Positions 46,413 through 52,778 of a stretch of 52,778 bases of DNA are shown here, one piece after another. Source of the stretch: Rhodothermaceae bacterium (GTDB lineage: Bacteria > Bacteroidota > Rhodothermia > Rhodothermales > Bin80); the NCBI GenBank assembly GCA_009841335.1, contig VXLY01000008.1, positions 1 to 52,778 of the forward strand, given 5' to 3'. Numbering within the stretch: the stretch's first letter is position 1; every line of letters starts with the position of its first letter. A program made the position numbers and the translations under genes. Under the pieces are notes generated by a model. That model made no database searches. It was not told the origin of the DNA and saw only the letters and a list, made by a program, of their open reading frames with translations.

Positions 46413-47659
46413 AGTGAAGCATCTATCTCTATACGCCCCGATATCGCTGAGCGAACACAATCCTCGAGCGAACCATAGACAACACGCGTCCCCAGCAGGC
46501 CAGGTGCATAGTAGGCATACTTAGCGGAGTTGGTCATCAATGTATTGATTGAGTCGGGCAACATTGGACTCGTCAGAATACATGTGTCTACGGTAACCGT
46601 GCCACCAAATTGAGTTATCGGCTCCAGGTAGCCCGCCTTCTCCGCAAGTGCACGTACGATCCGGCTTGCCGTTACCAAGAATTGCACCCGATCACACTTG
46701 CGCTTTCCCTCCACGAGGCTGGACAATGCAGCAAATTCCCCCAACGAAAAATGTGGGCTGCCTAGTGCCACCATATCCAGTAAATCCCCGTCTGCCGTGG
46801 TTAGCTCCTTGCGCGCGGCCCTTAGCTTATCCATCGTTATCTCTACTTTGCGCACGGGTAGAATGCCATCAAATGCCGCGTCCATTGTAGGGGCTTCGGG
46901 GGTAACTCCAATGACGTGGTAGAGGGCTGTCGCTCCGGAAGAGGCCATTGCCGCTCCTAGTGCTTTCAGGTTATCCTCGCCAAGATGCACTTCAAACCCT
47001 TCAATCACTGGCACCTGCATGCCGGCATCAGCACCAATAAGGTGCCCCAAAACTCCGTAGAAGCTGTCGTCCTCCTGAAGACCAACCGGTACGTTCTTCA
47101 GGCTGTAAAGCAGCTGTCCTCGGCGATTCTCTGCCAGATGCAAACCCGCCGCAGGGGCCCGTCCAGTTATTGCCGCACATATATCCAATAGATCAGGATA
47201 GCGCGCCGTCCTCGCACCCAATACTGAGTTAATAAATATGACTGCACTGGACTCGCCCCAGGCCACCTGCTGCCCTATTACCGGCCGCACACTCTCCTGG
47301 TACGGAGCACAAGTCCATGTGGGCTTACACCCCATGGACTTATAGGCTGCCATCTGCCGTATAGATTTTTCTGCCCAGTCGGCAGGTACAGCCCACTGCC
47401 TCCAGCCATGCTCGTCTACACCACTAACATTGAGCGTCGTTGGCACAACCACACGGGCCTCCCAGTTCGATAGACGCTCAGCGTACTCAAGTGTCGCATC
47501 ACCCTGAAAGAGTGAGCTGTCGATGTGTGCGGCAGTAATGTCCAAGAATTCCCGACCGCCAAAGGCCGGAAGCATACGCACAAGGATTCGCATGGCCATC
47601 TGCCTAGCCTTGCCGCGTTCACCGTGCAAATCTGCCTTGTCGCTTGGAGTCAGGTTCAT
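46400..47659 (-). CDS. Aconitase X catalytic (large) subunit
   Basis: 419 residues. DUF521/AcnX family, an iron-sulphur hydro-lyase related to aconitase. Elements: LRVLVRM-like AMRILVRMLPAFGGREFLDI, HIDSSLFQGDATLEYAERLS, CKPTWTCAPYQESVRPVIGQ (candidate cluster Cys), WGESSAVIFINSVLGARTAR, and ILTSPMLPDSINTLMTNSAK. Two-gene AcnX in bacteria was shown to be cis-3-hydroxy-L-proline dehydratase; archaeal forms act on mevalonate 5-phosphate. With no mevalonate genes here, the first activity is more likely but not proven. Usual proline-racemase or hydroxyproline partner genes are not adjacent. Confidence 0.92.
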   Translation of the reverse strand: MNLTPSDKADLHGERGKARQMAMRILVRMLPAFGGREFLDITAAHIDSSLFQGDATLEYAERLSNWEARVVVPTTLNVSGVDEHGWRQWAVPADWAEKSIRQMAAYKSMGCKPTWTCAPYQESVRPVIGQQVAWGESSAVIFINSVLGARTARYPDLLDICAAITGRAPAAGLHLAENRRGQLLYSLKNVPVGLQEDDSFYGVLGHLIGADAGMQVPVIEGFEVHLGEDNLKALGAAMASSGATALYHVIGVTPEAPTMDAAFDGILPVRKVEITMDKLRAARKELTTADGDLLDMVALGSPHFSLGEFAALSSLVEGKRKCDRVQFLVTASRIVRALAEKAGYLEPITQFGGTVTVDTCILTSPMLPDSINTLMTNSAKYAYYAPGLLGTRVVYGSLEDCVRSAISGRIEIDASLWDA

Positions 47660-48073
47660 GGAGAGTATCCGCCAAGGTTACATGGCCTCTATTGCACAAA
47701 ATCCCGTTGTCCTTCCCCGTTCGTAATTATACGAAATTCGCGTACTGAGACTGTTACACAAAGCTATCGAATTTCCTGGATTGGTGCGATCTCAGTTTGT
47801 GGCTAGGTTTTTGCCCGATCATTCGAACCCCGTACCGAATCAATCCGAAATTGCCGGCGGAGGTTACACCAACTTGTAGTGGCGTTGGGCCACACGATGG
47901 AGGACCCAATGAAGACAATGCACGGGCCCACCGTTGTGACTTTACAGTGAGCCAGACCAAAAATGCACGCTACCCCACCGATCCGTGTCTGTCGTTGGAC
48001 CTTACGTCATGTCCCGTTCGTGAATGCACCTGCCGGGCCACGGCACTTGAACTGAAGAAAAGAGAAACTTCTG
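47660..48073. other. Intergenic region upstream of AcnX, no gene seen
   Basis: About 410 bp between the AcnX start and the end of the ankyrin gene, both leftward. Frames are short and featureless. It would contain the AcnX promoter and any terminator of the ankyrin gene; neither was recognised. Confidence 0.45.
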
Positions 48074-51000
48074 TTAGAAGAACTCCCACCCCTCAAGCCA
48101 TACGTTGTCGGCTGCATAGTCCATAGGCGTCTTGTCGTACCGGTCAAGCGCGTCTGGATCGGCACCCAAGTCCAACAGAGTCGGAAACAGGACCGGGTTC
48201 CGCAGGGCGGCCAGATGAAGCGGAGTCCACCCGGATCTGGCACGTGCATTTACATCCGCTCCGGCCCGCACGAGCAGTTCCAAGACGGCTGGATCAGGGC
48301 TTCCGTATACGGCCCAGTAGAGCGGGGTTGCGCCGGGTCCGTAGGTGTAGTCCAAATCACCGCGAGCGTTGACATCAGCACCGCCTGCGATGAGTGCGGC
48401 GACTACCGCAGCGTCGCCGCGTTCCATGACGGCCTCGTGCAAGGGCGTCCGAATTCCCGTGTTCTCCGTCAATGTAATGGCCCCTCCCCAAGGGGTGGCG
48501 CCACGAACCGCTCGCAAGGCCGCCACCATGCTCTCGCGATCCGACCAAACTTCGTCATTGGCTCCCCATGCGTTCACTTCCGCCCCGGCCGCCAGGAGTG
48601 CCGTTACGATTTCGGAATTCCTGTTTTTGGCGGCCGCTTCGTGCAGCGGGGTTCTGCCACCTGGCAGCGGAGTATTCACCTCCCCGCCTCGGCTCACAAG
48701 CGCTGTGATAACCGCCGAATTTGGATTGTGTGCAGCTGCATCGTGGAGTGGCATTCGCCCACCCGCAGCAACAGCATTCACATTGGCTCCGGCGTCCAGC
48801 AGTGCGAGGACGATTGCAGGATATTCATTGCGCGCGGCCTCGTGCAACGGGGTGACATCCACTTTGGCAGTACGGCCGCGCCGCAGAACCGATCCGGTTG
48901 CCCAAGCCTCCACGTCGCCTCCGGCCACTACCAATTCAGCAATCACGGAGGGTTCGGTGTTGTCGCGGGCGGCGTAGTGCAGAGGCGTGTAGTGGCCCAG
49001 GTTCCGTTCGTTCACGTCTAAGCCGGCATCTACGAGCAGCGTAATTACTTTGGGATCCCTAGTCCATGCTGCTGCCACATGAAGTGGAGTCGAATCGGAC
49101 TCGTACGGTACCAGCATCCCCGAGTGGTTTCTGACTTGATCATATTGAACCTTTGCCTCAACCTCCGCACCGGACTCAATGCAACGGGCTACGATTTCGG
49201 CCGTTGCGTGGAGAAAGAACATCGGGCTTGGCCATTTTTCGCAGCTCGCCGGATTGGCCATTGTTCCCGAACTGTCCACCAGCGTCGGATCTGCCTCCAA
49301 TTCCAGCAACTGAGCCGCAGCAGCCGGATTTTGCGCCCGTACCGCTATGTGCAGAGGTGTCTCACCACTGGTGTCGCGTGCGTTTACGTCAGCCCCAGCA
49401 CGTACCAGAAACCGAATCATGGCAGGATCCCCTGAGCGTCCTGACGCCGAATGCAGCGGCGTACCACCCGCATCCTGGCGCACGTTTACGTCGGCACCCG
49501 CGTCCACAAGTACCCTGGCCGTGGCGCGGTTGTCAAAGCGTACCCCCGCGGCAACATGCAGTGGCGTGATGCCTACTCGGTCACGCACGTTCACTTCAGC
49601 GCCACCCTCCAGCAAGACCGTCGCGGCATCCGGCAACACACGCGATCCGCTTGTACCTTCCGCGACGTCATGCAGAGGCGTCGATTCTCGCCAATCACGT
49701 ACGTTGGCATCAGCTCCGGCTCCGAGCAGCACTGCTATAGCGTCCGGGAGAAAATGGTGGTTCCAGTCCCCTTGACTCACCAGGGTACGCAACAACGTCT
49801 CCCCCCTACTGGTCTTGGAATTGAACCACATTCTGGCCGTCCGGCACTCTATGAGTCGGCCAACCGGCGCGACCGCGAACAGATCATAATTTCCCCAATC
49901 GCAAACCGGAAAAGTTGGCTGTGCCATCGCTGCAACTCCCGGTTCAGGAAGCGCTCCCAATTCCAGAAGCTTGTTCACAAGCTGGATACTTCTGCGTCTT
50001 GCGGCGCTCTGGAGCGCTGTCTCGCCTTGATCGTTACGCGCGTTTATGTCTGCTCCCGCTCGAACGAGCATGGCGACAGTCGCTGTGTCACGTTCGGACA
50101 CAGCAAAACCCTCGGAACGCCCCCCCGTTCCAAGCTTCGGGGGTGTGTTGAAGGTACGCGGCCACCCCATTGATCGCCTTGATCTCGTACTCGTACCCAC
50201 TCGATGCAAGGGCGTGTCACCGCCTTCGGCCCGTGCATTGACATCCGCACCTGCGTCCAGTAGTGCACGAACGGTGGTTAGGTTTATCTCAGCGGATGCA
50301 AGATGTAAGGGAGTAGTGCCCATGGTGTCTGGAGCGTTGATCTCCGCACCACCGGCCAGGAGGGCGCGAATGTGCTCGAGGTCGTCAACTTGGCCGGCCA
50401 ACAGGTGGAGCGGAGTTTGTCCACTTGCCGCGCGCACATTTACGTCTGCACCCGCCTCAATCAGCGCTTCCATCATAGAGCCTGTGGCCGCGAACCAGTA
50501 CTGAGCAGCGGTGTGCAGTGGGCTCCATCCATTCACGTCTTGCGCGTTGGGATCCGCCCCCCGTTCCAGCAACCGGGTAACGGGTTCCTCGACTCTCGAT
50601 CGCATTGCAGCGTGCAGCGGCGTCTGGTTCGACACGTTGAGCGCATTCACGTCCGCGCCGGCTTCCAAGAGTAACTCGGCGGTGAGACCACGCCCACCTC
50701 GGACTGCCCAGTGCAACGGTGTGTTGCCGTCTCTGTCCCGCGCATCCAAATCCGCTCCGGCTTCCAGAAGCACGCGGGCAAAATCGTGCCCATCATTCGT
50801 TGTTGCCCGGTGCAGCGGAGTAGCGTCATACTCGTCCTTGGCTTCTGTGTCCGCGCCCGCCTTCAGCAACAAAATCGCAGCCGTGATATCTTCCCTTTCA
50901 GCCACTCGATGCAGCGGCGTCATCTTACGATCATTCCTTACGTTCGGATTCGCGCCCGCGTCCAACAGCAGGGCCAGTGCGCCGTGGTGCGGCTCCCGCC

Positions 51001-51127
51001 GCCCGCCCCCAAGTACCAGATCCACAAGAAACAGGCCATCGGTATTGGGAGCATTGACATCCAAGCCGGACGCTATGCATTCACGCAGCCCTTCAAAGTC
51101 AATGTATTCCCGGAACAGCCGAGAATA
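48074..51127 (-). pseudogene. Giant ankyrin-repeat gene, part downstream of the in-frame stop
   Basis: Continues in the same frame as the ankyrin frame to its right, after one TGA (51128-51130). First codons give YSRLFREYIDFEGLRECIAS and then GLDVNAPNTDG. No ATG or GTG occurs near its beginning; TTG 51064 is the earliest usable start, so independent translation is doubtful. About 1,018 codons with some 23 ankyrin repeats (TPLHxAA, LLxAGADVNARD). At least two non-ankyrin modules carry a conserved C-x(1-2)-W pattern (CDWGNYDLF near 49890; CEKWPSPMFF near 49230). The end is DKTPMDYAADNVWLEGWEFF. Ankyrin repeats bind proteins; in symbionts such proteins are often thought to act on hosts, but no secretion signal is visible because the N-terminus is outside the window. 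Confidence 0.85.
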
Positions 51128-51130
51128 TCA
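51128..51130 (-). other. In-frame TGA at a conserved Trp position in the ankyrin gene
   Basis: The upstream frame ends ...AEPHNCEN-TGA. Two related modules in the same gene have CENW and CEKW at this place, followed by the same spacing (16 residues) to a second Cys. One base change, TGG to TGA, explains the stop. The base after the stop is T. Other genes here end in TGA (smpB, rnz), so TGA is not read as Trp throughout the genome. Confidence 0.85.
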
Positions 51131-52778
51131 ATTCTCACAATTGTGAGGCTCGGCGGACTTGCCGCGGTTATTGCGTGCCATCGGATCAGCGCCCAGCTCC
51201 AACAACCTCGAGACCACGGAATTGTAGTTATGCCATGCGATATGCAGGGGAGTGTTGCCCATGTGATCTGTGGCCTCCACATTGGCTCCGGCCGCCACCA
51301 GTGCCGCTATCAGGGATGCATTTTCGTATTCAGCCGCCTCGTGCAAGGGCGTGCGTCCCCTCAAATCTCGAGCATTCACATCTGCGCCGGCCGCCAGAAA
51401 GATCTCAAGCGCATCAGTACGGTGCGCCGAGTATAGATGCAAGGGCGTTCGACCCCATGGATCCGTCAGATTCACGTCGGCACCGGCTGCCAGAAGTGCA
51501 ATAATCACTCCTTCATTCCAAGCCCCGAAAAGCGGCGTCGCGCCCTTCCAGTCCCGAGCATTGACATCTGCACCGACTTCCAAAAGCGCGGCTACTGCCG
51601 CGGTATCAGAGGCGATGTGCAATGGGGTCTCGCTGTTGTGGCTTCGAGTATTTACGTCCGCGCCCGCCTCCAGAAGCATGGCGAGTATCGCTGGACGACC
51701 AAACGCACGCTGAACATGTAGCGGAGTCTTGCCCCATTGGTCACCCGCGTTGGGGTCTGCACCCGCCTCCAGCAGGAAGGCCACAGCAGACGAATCTGCG
51801 ACACGAACCGCAAAATGCAGGGGTGTCATGCCGTATTGGTAGCGTGCGTTTATGTCGTGCCCGGCTGCTAAGCACGCAGCCATTTGTTCGGGGTTGGCCG
51901 TTCTCAGGAATCCTTCGGTGCCCCAGTTTTCGCAAACGGTGGGATCAGCCACGACGCCGGCATCATTCAGCGCTAGGGGATCTGCCCCTAGATCCAGCAG
52001 CTTCTGCACCACGTCGCGGCGCGGAGTCGACCGAAAACGTCTCTCCCAGACAGCATGCAGAGGCGTGTTACCGGCATCGTCGCGCGCATTCACATCAGCC
52101 CCCGCCGCCACCAGTGCAGCCACCATGGATTCATTACCTTTTTCAGCCGCTTCGTGGAGTGCGGTCCGTCCATCCCGCGCCCGCGCGCGCACATCGGTCC
52201 CGGCTTCGGCCAAGAGCACAATAGTATCAGGATCATCCCCCCATTCTGCCGCTTCGTGTAACGGAGTCCTGTTGTCGTGGTCCCGTGCATTCGAGTTTGC
52301 CCCTGCGGCTAGCAAGGCAGCAACGCGGGCAGAAGAGCGGTGGGCAGAAGAGCGGCGGCCAACCGCCGCATGCAAGGGAGTCTTTCCTCTTCCGTCGCGT
52401 GCATTCACGTCTGCACCAGCAGCCACCAATGCAGCAACATGGGTCGGGTGATGATTTATATGCAGTATGGTTCTACTATCTCGCTCGCGAACATTTATTT
52501 CCGCTCCTGCCGCCAAAAACATAGAAACAAAGGAGCGTTTGGGAGGATGGTAGGACATGAGCAGTTTATGAAGAGGAGGTCTGCCCGAGTCGTCCCGAGA
52601 GTTCACACCCGCACCGGCGGCCAAGAGCGCGGCGACAGATTCTTTGCCATGAGTAGACGCAGCAGCATGGAGCGGTGTCTCGCCTCGGCGGTCTCGAGCC
52701 TCCAGGTCGGCACCCGCAGCCAAGAGAGCATTAATCGCAGCAGGATATTGCCTTGCTTCGTGCAGAGGAGTTCGCAAA
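51128..52778 (-). CDS. Giant ankyrin-repeat protein, part upstream of the stop (runs off right edge)
   Basis: About 549 visible codons. The beginning lies beyond the window: the first visible codon pair is Leu-Arg inside a TPLHEARQY repeat, so TTG 52775-52777 is not a real start. Contains about 15 ankyrin repeats of 32-35 residues (TPLHAAAS, ALLAAGAGVNSRDDSGR, TALHEAAEKGNESMVAALVA). One non-ankyrin module has LLDLGADPLALNDAGVVADP followed by CENWGTEGFLRTANPEQMAA (around 51870-52010). It ends at the TGA in the next such module, so if the stop is real the product is truncated. The DNA is clearly G+C-richer than the neighbouring genes, at least partly because of the repeat's Ala/Gly/Asp/Arg content. 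Confidence 0.93.
   Translation of the reverse strand, partial: LRTPLHEARQYPAAINALLAAGADLEARDRRGETPLHAAASTHGKESVAALLAAGAGVNSRDDSGRPPLHKLLMSYHPPKRSFVSMFLAAGAEINVRERDSRTILHINHHPTHVAALVAAGADVNARDGRGKTPLHAAVGRRSSAHRSSARVAALLAAGANSNARDHDNRTPLHEAAEWGDDPDTIVLLAEAGTDVRARARDGRTALHEAAEKGNESMVAALVAAGADVNARDDAGNTPLHAVWERRFRSTPRRDVVQKLLDLGADPLALNDAGVVADPTVCENWGTEGFLRTANPEQMAACLAAGHDINARYQYGMTPLHFAVRVADSSAVAFLLEAGADPNAGDQWGKTPLHVQRAFGRPAILAMLLEAGADVNTRSHNSETPLHIASDTAAVAALLEVGADVNARDWKGATPLFGAWNEGVIIALLAAGADVNLTDPWGRTPLHLYSAHRTDALEIFLAAGADVNARDLRGRTPLHEAAEYENASLIAALVAAGANVEATDHMGNTPLHIAWHNYNSVVSRLLELGADPMARNNRGKSAEPHNCEN

Noticed and set aside
51065..51127. Frameshift between the two ankyrin frames
   Set aside because: Both parts are in the same frame; only a TGA separates them.
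51128..51130. TGA read as Trp or Sec by general code change
   Set aside because: smpB and rnz end in TGA at their expected family ends, and no SECIS-like structure was evident after the stop; local readthrough cannot be excluded.
48215..52524. Many long rightward open frames (up to about 270 codons) opposite the ankyrin gene
   Set aside because: They mirror the periodic, stop-poor composition of the ankyrin repeats, differ in frame along the array, and show only repetitive Ser/Ala/Pro-rich or Arg/His-rich sequence without domains.
1..52778. tRNA, rRNA, tmRNA or insertion sequence genes
   Set aside because: No cloverleaf with a T-loop, no rRNA stretch, no tmRNA and no transposase frame could be recognised by eye; a covariance-model scan would be decisive.

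Overview
The window looks like chromosomal DNA from a Bacteroidota-like bacterium, most probably the Rhodothermota (Rhodothermales) branch. The indications are a GWxTD/TPR protein, a carboxypeptidase-regulatory-domain outer-membrane barrel with a Gly/Arg-rich insert, a fused alpha/beta 2-oxo-acid dehydrogenase E1, weak Shine-Dalgarno sequences and an arsenosugar-type arsenic cluster. The giant ankyrin-repeat gene at the right edge would suit a host-associated (for example sponge-associated) lineage. The assignment is inference: no rRNA or tRNA gene was seen.

Left part (1-9.7 kb): an ECF sigma factor and the start of its probable anti-sigma factor; radA, divergent from an MCE/Mla-type lipid transport operon (permease, ATPase, MCE protein) that continues into an HD-domain gene and a DUF445 membrane protein. 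The DUF445 gene runs tail-to-tail into a tRNA-dihydrouridine synthase gene and overlaps it by 162 bp. A gene-poor stretch with two small membrane proteins follows.

Middle (9.7-25 kb): a lipoprotein nucleotide pyrophosphatase/phosphodiesterase with an NTF2-like partner; the fused E1 gene; then a long leftward housekeeping run, ffh-rpsP-rimM-trmD-rplS-(mqnA-like)-smpB-tyrS-GWxTD. Facing away from it are a 5-formyl-THF cyclo-ligase and three consecutive PspC-domain genes.

Accessory part (25-48 kb): a solitary DUF262+DUF1524 (GmrSD-like) probable defence gene with poorly coding flanks and a 12-bp minisatellite; a large outer-membrane barrel; a TolB-like beta-propeller protein; an arsenosugar operon (arsM, AhpD-like, arsS); a heterodimeric ABC exporter whose two genes sandwich RNase Z; arginase; a truncated NYN-domain gene; a DtxR/MntR regulator with a candidate self-operator; a MATE exporter; a Gp37/Gp68 (DUF5131) radical-SAM-like gene next to what looks like the broken tail of its usual partner TcmP; an MnmD-like methyltransferase; and the two subunits of an aconitase-X enzyme.

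Right edge (48-52.8 kb): one huge ankyrin-repeat gene, entering from beyond the window and reading leftwards. A single in-frame TGA splits it, exactly where three related modules in the same protein have (or nearly have) a conserved Trp. This is the most striking observation. Next come the asymmetric ABC pair around RNase Z, the DUF262/DUF1524 island and the broken TcmP/Gp37 pair. No feature could be shown to be a wholly undescribed system.
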